A DNA stretch of 64,000 bases from SHZL01 sp963784425 (GCA_963784425.1 CAWARM010000010.1:124001-188000); one strand, 5' to 3'; positions 19,245 to 28,219 are shown, counted from the first letter of the stretch. Notes: generated by a model from the letters alone, not told the origin. Program-made: numbers and translations.

Positions 19245-19685
19245 ATGGCGTTAAAGGTTACTGTTTCGGTTCTTTCCGAGACCCAGGAAGGCGACGTTGG
19301 TGATGATTGGAAATTTGACCTCAATGTAAAAGTCTTCAACGAAGGACTCAAGGGCGAGGGAATCATTAAGGTCAAGAAACACCTATTGACGGCAGGCTCT
19401 GTCCAGGAGCCGCCAGGGCCGCCTGCGCCACTGGTGCTACCCGGTGGTGATGATAGCCAGGAACAAATACTTATCAGGCTGAACCTTAAAGCCACCGAAA
19501 TTGACTTGTTCCAGAATGACGTAGGAACGATTGAGAGCGACGTGAATTGCCACTGCCCGACTGAAGCGGAACGCATTTCAGCACATCAGACGGATATCTC
19601 AGTGGTGGTGCACGAGTCCCCCGGCTTCCTCAACCAGGTAGCTATTTTCACCCTCAAGCTGCGTATCGTAATTGAGCGCGTCTGA
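19245..19685 (+). CDS. Hypothetical protein
   Basis: 146 residues, unrecognised. No signal peptide or membrane segment is seen. A Pro/Gly-rich linker (EPPGPPAPLVLPGGDD, residues 54-70) separates two beta-rich segments; CHC occurs at about residue 102. Codon use is like its neighbours. It lies 150 bases after the DUF62 gene and 15 bases before the GcvR-like gene, on the same strand. The ATG at 19245 is preceded by GGGGAGCAGGT (19233-19243). Confidence 0.55.
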   Translation: MALKVTVSVLSETQEGDVGDDWKFDLNVKVFNEGLKGEGIIKVKKHLLTAGSVQEPPGPPAPLVLPGGDDSQEQILIRLNLKATEIDLFQNDVGTIESDVNCHCPTEAERISAHQTDISVVVHESPGFLNQVAIFTLKLRIVIERV

Positions 19686-19699
19686 GTAGTTCGCGTTTC

Positions 19700-20218
19700 A
19701 TGAACGCATCCGTTGTTCTAACCATTGTTTGTGACGATCGTCCCGGTATCGTCGAAGCCCTGTCCCAGGTTCTGCAGGATCATGGCGGAAACTGGACGGA
19801 AAGCAGCATGCTTTCGCTGGCGGGAAAATTCGCCGGAATCCTTTTGGCCAGCCTTCCACCGCAGCAGGTGGAGAGTTTTTTACAGGCACTGCAGGGCCTG
19901 CAATCAGCGGGCATGCACATCGTTGCACAAAGATCCTCAGGGCAGCGATCACCCGCTGCCATGCGGGAATTCACCCTTGACCTGGTGGGCCAGGACCGCC
20001 CCGGAATCGTCCACGACATCAGCGAAATACTAACCCGCCACCACGTAAACGTGCAGGAGCTGGATACGGAATGCCAGAGCGCATCCATGTCGGGCGAAAT
20101 GCTGTTTCTTGCCAAGGCTCGCTTGCTGGTTCCAGCACAAACCTCCATAGGGCAACTCCGGCGTGACCTCGAAAACCTGGCTAATGAACTGATGGTCGAC
20201 ATCACGCTGCACGAGTAA
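19700..20218 (+). CDS. Glycine cleavage repressor-like protein with two ACT domains
   Basis: 172 residues made of two ACT domains: VLTIVCDDRPGIVEALSQVL (residues 6-25) and FTLDLVGQDRPGIVHDISEI (residues 93-112). The layout is that of GcvR, which in E. coli regulates the glycine cleavage genes by binding GcvA. No gcv genes are nearby, so the regulated target is unknown. The ATG at 19700 is preceded by only a weak purine stretch. Confidence 0.8.
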   Translation: MNASVVLTIVCDDRPGIVEALSQVLQDHGGNWTESSMLSLAGKFAGILLASLPPQQVESFLQALQGLQSAGMHIVAQRSSGQRSPAAMREFTLDLVGQDRPGIVHDISEILTRHHVNVQELDTECQSASMSGEMLFLAKARLLVPAQTSIGQLRRDLENLANELMVDITLHE

Positions 20219-20398
20219 ACCCGTAGTCCTGAAAATTCAATATATCAATTGCTTATTTTCTGCATAAACAACTGCATTCCAATGGCAAAAATACTTGACT
20301 TGAAATGAGTCTATGTTTTTGCCCTGGTGCAGAATTGTACGGACATGCTTTTACACGGTTTTTGTAGAGATTAAATTTCAAATGAGAGGATACTTTCC

Positions 20399-22111
20399 AT
20401 GGGTGCATTCAAGGAACCCCACGGCGGCCAGTTAAAAGAACTCTTTCTGACCGAAGGCCAGGCGGATGAAGAAAAAGCCCGGGCGCGTGAGTATCCCTCC
20501 TGGGATCTGACCCCTCGACAAGTCTGCGATCTTGACCTGTTGATGAATGGAGCATTTTCACCGCTGGAGGGGTTCCTGGGAGAACAGGAATACAACTCGG
20601 TATGCCAGGACTTGCGACTGGCGAATGGCCTCTTGTGGCCAATGCCAATCACGCTGGACGTCACGGAAGCATTCACTGCCGGCTTGCAGCCGGGGCAACG
20701 CATCGCGCTGCGTGATCCCGAAGGCGTGCTATTGGCGACCATGGATGTTGCAGATATCTGGACTCCGGACAAAAGCAGGGAAGCACAGCTGGTCTATGGC
20801 ACTACCGACACGCTGCATCCGGGGGTGAACTATCTGATGAACACAGCACCGCCGGTCTATCTAGGTGGACGCATTTACGGCGTGGAACCGCCCACTTATT
20901 TCGATTACAAGCTGCTGCGTGACACGCCAGCAGAATTGCGCGGGCGCTTTCGCAAGATGGGCTGGCGCAAGATCGTTGCTTTCCAGACCCGCAACCCCTT
21001 GCACCGTGCACACCAGGAACTGACGTTTCGTGCCGCCCGGGAAGCCGAGGCCAACCTGTTGATTCACCCCGTGGTGGGCATGACCAAGCCTGGTGACATT
21101 GACCATTTCACCCGCGTCAGGTGCTATGAGCATGTGCTGGAACAATACCCGGAGCAAACTACCCAGCTAAGCCTGTTGAACCTCGCCATGCGCATGGCTG
21201 GCCCAAGGGAAGCCTTGTGGCATGCCATCATCCGCAAGAATTATGGATGCACTCACCTCATTGTTGGTCGCGATCACGCCGGTCCTGGAAACGATCGTTC
21301 AGGCGAGCCGTTCTATGGCCCATATGATGCGCAGGAATTGTTCAAAAAATACGAGGGTGAACTTGACATCACCATGGTGCCATTCAGGAACATGGTGTAT
21401 GTGGAAAACAAGGCTGAGTATCTCGCCGATGACGAAACGGAGCCAGGCGATAAGGTGCTGGAGCTTTCCGGCACGGAATTCCGCCGCCGCCTGGAGGAAG
21501 GCCTGGACATCCCGGAATGGTTTTCCTACCCAAAAGTGGTGGAAGAACTGCGCCGTGCGCATCCACCCAAACATGAGCAGGGCTTTACGGTATTTTTCAC
21601 TGGCCTGTCGGGTTCCGGAAAATCGACAGTGGCCAATGCCTTGCTGGTAAAGTTGCTGGAGGATGGCTCACGCCCGGTGACACTGCTGGACGGCGACGTG
21701 GTGCGCAAGAACCTGTCCAGTGAACTAACATTTTCGAAAGAGCATCGTGACCTCAACATCCAGCGGATCGGGTATGTGGCCAGCGAGATCACCAAGAACG
21801 GCGGCGTTGCAATATGCGCGCCTATTGCGCCCTATACTTCAACGCGCCGCCTGGTGCGCGAAATGATCTCTCCGTTGGGGGGATTTATTGAGGTATTCGT
21901 GGCGACGCCGATCGAGGTATGTGAAACGCGGGACCGCAAAGGGCTTTACGCCAAGGCTCGGGCCGGGTTGCTCAAAGGTTTCACCGGCATCGATGACCCC
22001 TACGAAGCGCCCGAACACGCTGAAGTTGTCATCAACACCGGGGAGTTGACGCCGGACCTGGCGGCACACAGGATACTGATCACATTGGAGAAGCTGGGCT
22101 ACATCAAGTAG
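20399..22111 (+). CDS. Bifunctional sulfate adenylyltransferase / APS kinase
   Basis: 570 residues. Residues 1-390 are a monomeric-type ATP sulfurylase with FQTRNPLHRAHQELTF (HxxH motif) and VGRDHAGPG. Residues 391-570 are APS kinase with the P-loop GLSGSGKST near residue 401. The protein makes APS from sulfate and then PAPS, in the cytoplasm. It differs from the CysN-CysC/CysD arrangement of E. coli. The 180-base upstream gap is AT-rich and should hold a promoter. No other sulfate assimilation gene is adjacent, but two sulfotransferase genes elsewhere in the window would use PAPS. Confidence 0.95.
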   Translation: MGAFKEPHGGQLKELFLTEGQADEEKARAREYPSWDLTPRQVCDLDLLMNGAFSPLEGFLGEQEYNSVCQDLRLANGLLWPMPITLDVTEAFTAGLQPGQRIALRDPEGVLLATMDVADIWTPDKSREAQLVYGTTDTLHPGVNYLMNTAPPVYLGGRIYGVEPPTYFDYKLLRDTPAELRGRFRKMGWRKIVAFQTRNPLHRAHQELTFRAAREAEANLLIHPVVGMTKPGDIDHFTRVRCYEHVLEQYPEQTTQLSLLNLAMRMAGPREALWHAIIRKNYGCTHLIVGRDHAGPGNDRSGEPFYGPYDAQELFKKYEGELDITMVPFRNMVYVENKAEYLADDETEPGDKVLELSGTEFRRRLEEGLDIPEWFSYPKVVEELRRAHPPKHEQGFTVFFTGLSGSGKSTVANALLVKLLEDGSRPVTLLDGDVVRKNLSSELTFSKEHRDLNIQRIGYVASEITKNGGVAICAPIAPYTSTRRLVREMISPLGGFIEVFVATPIEVCETRDRKGLYAKARAGLLKGFTGIDDPYEAPEHAEVVINTGELTPDLAAHRILITLEKLGYIK

Positions 22112-22122
22112 CAGGTGCTGCC

Positions 22123-23319
22123 TCAATCAGCCAGCACCTTGCCCAGTGCTGCAACGAAGTAGTCGATATTACGGGCATTGAAGGAGGCAATGTTGGCGCG
22201 GGCGGAATCTACCGTATAAATGGAGAATTCTTCCCGCAGCCTTCTGACCTGCGCAACGCTCAGACCCAGGAAAGAAAACATTCCGGTCTGGCGTTGCAGG
22301 AAAGAAAAATCCCGCTGGATTCCGCTGATCCGGATCTTTTCGACCAGGGTGGCGCGCAGTCCGTTGATGCGGTTGCGCATTGCGGTCACTTCCGTGCGCC
22401 ACAGGGCAGTCAAATCCGCATCGTGCAGCAGCACATCGATCACTGCCGGTCCGTGCGCCGGTGGCATCGAATAGTTTTTGCGTGTCAGCGAGTGAATGTT
22501 GGTTTCAATATCAACTGCTTTCTGCGCGCTCGCAGCTACTACGGCGATGGCACCCACGCGCTCGCGATACACTGCGAAATTCTTGGAACAGGAGGTGGCG
22601 ACGATGAGTTCCGGACACTTTTGCGTGAACAAACGCACCGCGAGGTTATCTTCCTCGAGGCTCTTTTCAAAGCCCTGGTATGCCAGGTCTACAACCGGCA
22701 GGAATCCCCGCTCCGCGGCAAGGTCACTGATGACTTCCCATTGCCCGGCGTTCGGGCTTACCCCGCACGGGTTGTGGCAGCAGGCATGGAATAGCACTGC
22801 ATCGCCCGGTCCACGCTGTTGCAGGGAATTGAGCATGTCATCGAAACGCAGGCTGCTGGTTTCTTTATCGAAATACGGGTAGGTTTCAACGGGCACTCCC
22901 GCGGCTGGAAAAATCGCCAGGTGATTGGGCCACGTGGGCTCACTGACCCAGATTCGCGCTGCGGGATTCGCCGCTTTTACCAGTTCGGCCGACACTCGCA
23001 AGGCACCGGTGCCACCGGGAGTCTGCACGGTGCGAATTCTGCCTGCCAGCAGGGCTTCGAAGTTGGCACCGAATGTGAGCTCGGCCATGGCGCTATTGAA
23101 GCCCGTTACGCCTGTTGGCCCGAGGTAGGACTTGCTGGTTTGCGCAGCGATCATGCGCTTTTCCGCCTCGACGACAGATTGCAACATGGGTGTCGAGCCG
23201 CTTTCATCGCGATAAACGCCAATGCCCAGATCAATCCGGTTCGGGTTCGGGTCTTTGGCAAAGGCCGAAGATATTCCCAGGATGGGATCGGGTGGAATGG
23301 CCTTTAACTGGTCCAGCAT
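22123..23319 (-). CDS. Aspartate/aromatic amino acid aminotransferase, class I
   Basis: 398 residues, PLP-dependent. The start IPPDPILGISSAFAKD and LGIGVYRDESG are those of the AspC/TyrB family. HACCHNPCGVSP is the cofactor-binding region and SCSKNFAVYRERVGA carries the Schiff-base lysine. It exchanges amino groups between aspartate or aromatic amino acids and 2-oxoglutarate. Choice between AspC and TyrB cannot be made by eye. It is convergent with the sulfurylase gene, 11 bases apart, with no neighbour of the same pathway. Confidence 0.92.
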   Translation of the reverse strand: MLDQLKAIPPDPILGISSAFAKDPNPNRIDLGIGVYRDESGSTPMLQSVVEAEKRMIAAQTSKSYLGPTGVTGFNSAMAELTFGANFEALLAGRIRTVQTPGGTGALRVSAELVKAANPAARIWVSEPTWPNHLAIFPAAGVPVETYPYFDKETSSLRFDDMLNSLQQRGPGDAVLFHACCHNPCGVSPNAGQWEVISDLAAERGFLPVVDLAYQGFEKSLEEDNLAVRLFTQKCPELIVATSCSKNFAVYRERVGAIAVVAASAQKAVDIETNIHSLTRKNYSMPPAHGPAVIDVLLHDADLTALWRTEVTAMRNRINGLRATLVEKIRISGIQRDFSFLQRQTGMFSFLGLSVAQVRRLREEFSIYTVDSARANIASFNARNIDYFVAALGKVLAD

Positions 23320-23425
23320 CTGCTTGGCTCCTTATGTGTCAGCATATGACCCGCAATACAACATGCAGGGGGTGTTGCTGCCCCTGGTCAAATTCAGTTT
23401 CCCGGGTTGAAATAAATAAATGGCA

Positions 23426-23462
23426 GTCAGGAAGGCCAAGCTCGCGCTTCGGCCTTCCTGAC
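23426..23462 (-). terminator. Inverted repeat after the DUF2092 pair
   Basis: GTCAGGAAGGCC and GGCCTTCCTGAC separated by 13 bases form a perfect 12-base stem, 15 bases after the small gene's stop on the reverse strand. The following reverse-strand sequence TGCCATTTATTTATTT is T-rich. A transcription terminator is likely. Confidence 0.7.
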
Positions 23463-23476
23463 AGGTCATGGCTAGC

Positions 23477-23686
23477 CTAGCAAACAACTCCCACGGCGCA
23501 CCGTCGCACCGTTCGACGTGCCACGCCAGCTACGCTCACCGGCGTCAGTGGCCGCCCGACAATGGCTTCAGCGCTGGGAATTGCACTGTGAACCCCCGGG
23601 ACTGACAGTTGTTCGCCAACTTCATAACCACACACCACAATCGCTGCGGCAATGGTCAGTATGCCCAGTCTTTTTAACAGGCTCAT
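23477..23686 (-). CDS. Small exported protein, partner of the DUF2092 protein
   Basis: 69 residues with an N-terminal hydrophobic segment (LGILTIAAAIVVCG) and a conserved-looking C-terminal motif SAEAIVGRPLTPVSVAGVAR followed by RRTVRRC and a final Cys. ATG overlaps the DUF2092 stop by 4 bases, so translation is coupled. I have the impression that small proteins with this V-G-R-P-x-T-P-V-S-V-A-G-V-A-R-R-T motif recur next to DUF2092 genes in proteobacteria, but could not check. Function unknown. Confidence 0.65.
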   Translation of the reverse strand: MSLLKRLGILTIAAAIVVCGYEVGEQLSVPGVHSAIPSAEAIVGRPLTPVSVAGVARRTVRRCAVGVVC

Positions 23687-24492
23687 TTAGATTCTCCCAT
23701 GCTAAAGTTATCCGGCAGGTCACCTGCTCCCTTCAGATCCTCAAGCTCAACCTTTTCGGCGTTGCTTGGGTTCTTGAAGGCAAAGTCGTTCTTGGTGGCT
23801 TCGGCCCCGGTTTTCCAGTTGCTGATCTGGATGCTGTACTGCGGGTTGCCGGCGATCTCCCTGGAAGTGATCACATAGCGGCAAGGATAAGGACGATCCC
23901 CGTGTGCGATCCAGATCTGAAAATCGACGTCCGCCTTTCGAAATGCCAGGGAATCGCACTCCATGCCAGCGATCACGCCGCTGCCAAGATCCTTGACGTC
24001 CACCACATTTGCCATCAACTCGTCGTAGGCATTGGTCATTAGCAGGTCAGCAGCGGGGAGGGGACGGCCGTATTGGTCCCGCAGCACGTCAACCAACTGA
24101 TCCACGGATCCGGGTGCCGCAATCTGCGTATACTTGTTTATGTTCTTGCCGAGGATGGTCAGCGTTGATCCGTCAAAGGTCATGTCAACATCCGCAAACC
24201 CACCGGAGCGAGTGGCGTGGATTTTGTTGGGGCGGTTCATCACAACAGATCCTGAACTCGCTAATCCAAGCACTTGGTCTTCCTTCGTTACGACCTGCAA
24301 GGTGGCGTCGTAGTCAAATGAGATCTCTTTCTGCGCCGCCAGGTAATCGGACATGGCCTTGAGTAACCGTTTGGCATCTGTTTCGTCTGCGCTGGCAACA
24401 GAAGATATACCGAAGCAAGCCGCCAGCAGCAGCACGCCAATGGATTTCCTGTGGGTTGAAAATATTGCTGAATTTCGAACATTCTTGTTCAT
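23683..24492 (-). CDS. DUF2092 family exported protein
   Basis: 269 residues from the ATG at 24490-24492, which has AGGTG about 10 bases before; the longer in-frame extension upstream is rejected. Signal peptide: SIGVLLLAACFGISSVASA, cut near residue 37. The body (LLKAMSDYLAAQKEISFDYD, RPNKIHATRSGGFADVDMTFDG) has the LolA/LolB-like fold pattern of periplasmic lipoprotein carriers predicted for DUF2092. Role unknown. It is co-transcribed with the small exported protein that overlaps its stop. Confidence 0.8.
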   Translation of the reverse strand: MNKNVRNSAIFSTHRKSIGVLLLAACFGISSVASADETDAKRLLKAMSDYLAAQKEISFDYDATLQVVTKEDQVLGLASSGSVVMNRPNKIHATRSGGFADVDMTFDGSTLTILGKNINKYTQIAAPGSVDQLVDVLRDQYGRPLPAADLLMTNAYDELMANVVDVKDLGSGVIAGMECDSLAFRKADVDFQIWIAHGDRPYPCRYVITSREIAGNPQYSIQISNWKTGAEATKNDFAFKNPSNAEKVELEDLKGAGDLPDNFSMGESK

Positions 24493-24825
24493 AAAAGACA
24501 CCTGTTTGATGTGAGGTCCTGCATATATCACACGTTTCCAACGCAGTAATTTTAGCGCGAATTGATTAAGGGCACATCGAAAACTTGCAAATTCCCGACC
24601 TCCAACCCCGGGAATTGTTTCTGGTGTTACCGGGGAGCGGTGTTTATTGCATAAACCACCTGGTTTTTTTACTATCACCGCGTACTTCTCACACAATTCT
24701 TACATCTGGTGTCAATCGGAATTTGGCATTTTAAAAAATAATTCCGTGCAGATCACAAACCCCGGGTGCGATTCCGTATGATTGTGCGACTGCGAACCTG
24801 TACTTAAAGAGGGGAGTGCTGATCT
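24493..24825. other. Divergent intergenic region
   Basis: 333 bases between the reverse-strand DUF2092 gene and the forward-strand UUP1-like gene. It is AT-rich near 24725-24745 (TTTTAAAAAATAATTCC) and must contain promoters for both. AGATCACA at about 24754 resembles one half of a CRP site, but no second half was found. No gene or repeat is seen. Confidence 0.4.
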
Positions 24826-26367
24826 TTGAAGAGAAGTCGCCAGTGGGTGTCCCTGTCCCTGCTCCTGATACTGCTTGGAGCATCGAGCATTGCCTACAAG
24901 GTAGTGAGGCTGGGTTATCCGCCGTTACCGGATATGGAAAGCGCCGCCTGGTCCCTGCAGGCGCGACTGCAACTGGAACCAGAAAGCGGCGCCGTCCGGG
25001 TGAGCTTGTTGTTGCCGGCGCAACCGTCGGGTTTTAATGTCACCCAGGAGAACTTCATTTCCAGGGGATTTGGTCTGACTCTGGATGAGGATCCTCTCCA
25101 TCGCCGGGCGGACTGGGCGATTCGCCGCTTGCGTGAACCCAAGGTTTTGTATTACCGCGCCCTGATCATTCCGGATACTCAACAACGTGATTTTGCCGGC
25201 CGGCCGGATTACCCTCCCATTCCGGAGCTGGAGGAGCCGCTGGCTACTGCCCTGAGGGACGTTGTCGCGGATGTTCGCGCAGAATCTGCTGATACCAGGA
25301 CATTTACGGCGGCTCTTCTGGCCCGGCTCAATGGGGCAGAAGCTGACGAGAACATCGACATTTTCCTGGCCGAGCTCGATTCAGGCAAGGACACTATTGA
25401 CCTGGCCCAGACTTTGCTCGCCGGTGCCCACATACCCACGCTGAAATTGCACGGTTTGTTCCTGGGAGAAGAGAATGATCGACGGCTTGACGTGGAAACC
25501 TTGCTGGCCGTGTTCAATGGTGATGAATGGCTGGTGTTTGACCCTCACACCGGGCACCAGGGATTGCCGTCCAATTTCTTCATCTGGTGGACTGGCGACC
25601 GCAAACTGGTAACCGTCGACGGTGCGCGGATGACGGACCTGCAGATCTCGGATAAGCAGCGCATGAAGAGCACTCTGGAGCTTGCCGAAAAACGCGCTGA
25701 GCTGCAGGATTCCTGGATGCGCTATGTCTCCATCCTGCAGCTACCCATCCAGACTGAGGCAGTTTATGAAGTCCTGCTATTGATACCGTTTGGCATCCTG
25801 GTGATTGTCCTGTTACGTAATTTCGTCGGCTTCAGTTCCTTTGGCACGTTTGCCCCGGTCCTCATTGCATTGGCTTTTCGCGAAACCGAGCTGCTCAAAG
25901 GCATCATGCTGTTTATCCTGATTGTTTCCCTGGGATTGTTTTTTCGCTTTTACATGGAACGATTGCGCCTCCTGCTGGTACCGCGGTTGGCTGCGGTAGT
26001 GACCATTGTTGTCCTGCTCATGACGGCAATCAGCCTCGTCAGCAACCGCCTGGGGCTGGAAACCGGTTTGTCGGTTTCCCTGTTTCCCATGGTCATCATC
26101 TCCATGGTAATTGAGCGCATGTCGGTGGTGTGGGAGGAACGCGGAGCGTTTGCCTCTATCAGGGAAGGAGCAGGCAGCCTGGCGATGGCCGCATTGAGCT
26201 TCATGGCTATGTCCATCGACATCCTGTCCTACTGGGTGACCGTATTTCCGGAGATCAATCTCATCGTTCTCGGACTGATCGTCGCCCTCGGTCGTTATAC
26301 CGGCTTCCGGCTGCTTGAGTTGGCCCGTTTCAGGCAGCTCGCGGTGAAATCGGAGCCCACCAAATGA
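24826..26367 (+). CDS. Membrane protein with inactive transglutaminase and 7TM domains (UUP1 family)
   Basis: 513 residues. An N-terminal anchor (residues 5-24), a periplasmic domain (about 25-300) resembling a transglutaminase, and about seven hydrophobic segments from residue 312 on (EAVYEVLLLIPFGILVIVLL onward). This matches the inactive-transglutaminase/7TM family found next to alpha-L-glutamate-ligase-like ATP-grasp proteins. The pair is predicted to attach peptides or amino acids, but no reaction is proven to my knowledge. The start is TTG at 24826 with a good GAGGGGAG at 24808-24815. The stop overlaps the next gene by 4 bases. Confidence 0.85.
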   Translation: MKRSRQWVSLSLLLILLGASSIAYKVVRLGYPPLPDMESAAWSLQARLQLEPESGAVRVSLLLPAQPSGFNVTQENFISRGFGLTLDEDPLHRRADWAIRRLREPKVLYYRALIIPDTQQRDFAGRPDYPPIPELEEPLATALRDVVADVRAESADTRTFTAALLARLNGAEADENIDIFLAELDSGKDTIDLAQTLLAGAHIPTLKLHGLFLGEENDRRLDVETLLAVFNGDEWLVFDPHTGHQGLPSNFFIWWTGDRKLVTVDGARMTDLQISDKQRMKSTLELAEKRAELQDSWMRYVSILQLPIQTEAVYEVLLLIPFGILVIVLLRNFVGFSSFGTFAPVLIALAFRETELLKGIMLFILIVSLGLFFRFYMERLRLLLVPRLAAVVTIVVLLMTAISLVSNRLGLETGLSVSLFPMVIISMVIERMSVVWEERGAFASIREGAGSLAMAALSFMAMSIDILSYWVTVFPEINLIVLGLIVALGRYTGFRLLELARFRQLAVKSEPTK

Positions 26368-27353
26368 TTCACCGAATCCGCAGGTTGAAAGAGGCCGGTT
26401 TGCTCAGCCTCAATTGCCGCAATGGCGATTACATCCTGCAGTACAATGACCGCCGGTTTTACCCCCTCGTCGACGACAAGGTTCTCTGCAAGCAGCGGAT
26501 GTTGCAATACAAACTCCCGGTTCCCGTTCTTATCGGGCTGGTTTCGTTGATGCATGAGACCGCCCATTTCAACGAAATCCTGGGAGACCACAGCGAATTT
26601 GTGATCAAGCCGGCGCATGGCAGCGGCGGTGACGGCATCATGGTAGTCACCGGGCGCCGCCGCGACTATTTCATTGATTCCGACGGAAAGATGATTGACC
26701 AGGACACGCTCGAACATCATCTGACCAATGTCATTGGCGGGCTGTACTCCCTGGGCGGCCAACCCGATGTGGCAATGATCGAGACCCTGGTGCATTTTGA
26801 TCCCGCATTCAGCCGGCTTACCTATCACGGAGTGCCGGATATCCGCGTCATCGTGTACAAGGGTTACCCGGTGATGGCCATGAGTCGCCTGCCAACCCGG
26901 CAGTCGCATGGCAAAGCCAATCTGCACCAGGGTGCAATTGGCGTCGGTATCGACCTCGCAACCGGTGTGACCATGGGTGGTGTGTCGGGCAATTCAGCCG
27001 TGGCCAACCATCCGGATACAGGCGCCCCCATTGCCGGTTTCCAGGTTCCCGGCTGGGACCGTATCCTGCAAATGTCCGCAAGTTGTTATGAAGCCGTGGG
27101 ACTGGGTTATCTCGGCGCTGACATTGTGCTCGACCGTGATCTCGGTCCGTTGATACTCGAGCTTAATGCGCGACCCGGCCTGAACATCCAGTTGGCCAAT
27201 CGCAAGGGCTTGCGAAGTCGCTTGTTGGCTGTAGATGCGCTGGGTGAGCGGCACGACTCGCCGGAACAAAGGGCGCAGTGGTCAGCGGCTACATTTGGAA
27301 CTTCCACTCCCGATAAACCGGTCAATAGTGACCTGTTACAGGCCACCAGTTGA
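26364..27353 (+). CDS. ATP-grasp alpha-L-glutamate ligase-like protein
   Basis: 329 residues. FVIKPAHGSGGDGIMVV (near residue 90) is the ATP-grasp lysine/glycine loop, and LILELNARPGLN (near 272) the metal-binding Glu-Asn motif of the RimK-like group. It would ligate an amino acid or peptide using ATP. ATGA overlap with the membrane protein gene argues for a joint function. The last codons and the stop region (27333-27350) match the end of the MITE at 32168 over 17 of 18 bases, so its final residues LLQATS may derive from a mobile element. Confidence 0.87.
   Translation: MIHRIRRLKEAGLLSLNCRNGDYILQYNDRRFYPLVDDKVLCKQRMLQYKLPVPVLIGLVSLMHETAHFNEILGDHSEFVIKPAHGSGGDGIMVVTGRRRDYFIDSDGKMIDQDTLEHHLTNVIGGLYSLGGQPDVAMIETLVHFDPAFSRLTYHGVPDIRVIVYKGYPVMAMSRLPTRQSHGKANLHQGAIGVGIDLATGVTMGGVSGNSAVANHPDTGAPIAGFQVPGWDRILQMSASCYEAVGLGYLGADIVLDRDLGPLILELNARPGLNIQLANRKGLRSRLLAVDALGERHDSPEQRAQWSAATFGTSTPDKPVNSDLLQATS
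27333..27350. repeat. Solo MITE end at the ATP-grasp/lgt junction
   Basis: CTGTTACAGGCCACCAGT matches the right end of the 166-base MITE (32318-32335, CTGTTACAGGCCACTAGT) at 17 of 18 positions. It codes the last residues of the ATP-grasp protein and runs into the TTG start of lgt. Confidence 0.6.
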
Positions 27354-28219
27354 ACACTTCGCACTACGCCTACATTGCCATTGACCCGGTGGCGTTTTCC
27401 CTTGGACCCCTGAGCGTCCATTGGTACGGAATCATGTACCTGCTCGCATTCCTGTTTTTCCTTGCTCGCGGTAATTGGCTGGCCAGGCACCGGACCTGGT
27501 GGGGTTGGACTACACAAGACGTCAGTGACTTTCTTTTCTACGGCATGATCGGGGTGGTGGTCGGCGGCCGCCTGGGGTACGTATTTTTTTATGGCCTGGA
27601 CAATCTGCTGCAAGATCCCCTGTTCCTGTTCAAGATCAACCAGGGCGGAATGTCGTTTCATGGCGGCCTGGTGGGCGTCATGCTGGCGAGCGGCTGGTTT
27701 GCCCGCCGCACCCATCGGACTTTCTGGCAAGTGGCAGATTTTGTTGCCCCGCTGGCGACGATAGGCCTTGGGCTGGGTCGCATGGGCAACTTCATAGGCG
27801 GAGAGCTGTGGGGGCGGTTGACCGACGTGCCGTGGGCGATGATTTTCCCCAATTCCATTGAGCCCGGTGGCTGGAGTTCCGTCGAGCTCAGGGAAGCTTG
27901 GATGAGCGGCTCACTCGACTCATTTGCACGCCACCCTAGCCAGCTCTACCAGGCTACATTGGAGGGCCTGGTCCTGTATGCCTTGCTAGCCTGGTATTCC
28001 CGTGTGCCACGTCCGGTCGGAGCGGTTGCCGGACTGTTCCTCGCCGGATATGGATGCTTCCGCATTGCTGTCGAATTTTTTCGCGAGCCGGACAGCCAGA
28101 TGGGCTTCCTCGCTGAAGGTTGGGTAACCATGGGCATGATACTGTCGGTCCCCATGATCATGTTAGGTATCGCCATGATGGCGCTGGCGTATCGGCATGC
28201 AGGGCATGGCAGCAAATGA
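27350..28219 (+). CDS. lgt: Prolipoprotein diacylglyceryl transferase
   Basis: 289 residues, inner-membrane enzyme that moves diacylglycerol from phosphatidylglycerol to the lipobox cysteine. Family signature GRMGNFIGGELWGR is near residue 143; it has G where many homologues have the second N. VHWYGIMYLLAF begins the first membrane segment. The proposed start is a TTG that overlaps the preceding stop (TTGA). ATG further in would delete the conserved H-W-Y-G region, so TTG is kept. The gene overlaps thyA by 4 bases, the same lgt-thyA order as in E. coli. Confidence 0.93.
   Translation: MNTSHYAYIAIDPVAFSLGPLSVHWYGIMYLLAFLFFLARGNWLARHRTWWGWTTQDVSDFLFYGMIGVVVGGRLGYVFFYGLDNLLQDPLFLFKINQGGMSFHGGLVGVMLASGWFARRTHRTFWQVADFVAPLATIGLGLGRMGNFIGGELWGRLTDVPWAMIFPNSIEPGGWSSVELREAWMSGSLDSFARHPSQLYQATLEGLVLYALLAWYSRVPRPVGAVAGLFLAGYGCFRIAVEFFREPDSQMGFLAEGWVTMGMILSVPMIMLGIAMMALAYRHAGHGSK

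Noticed and set aside
23426..23462. The 12-base inverted repeat considered as a mobile repeat
   Set aside because: No second copy was seen, and position and following T-rich sequence fit a terminator.
24500..24696. N-terminal extension of the DUF2092 protein
   Set aside because: It precedes a good signal peptide whose own ATG has a ribosome site.
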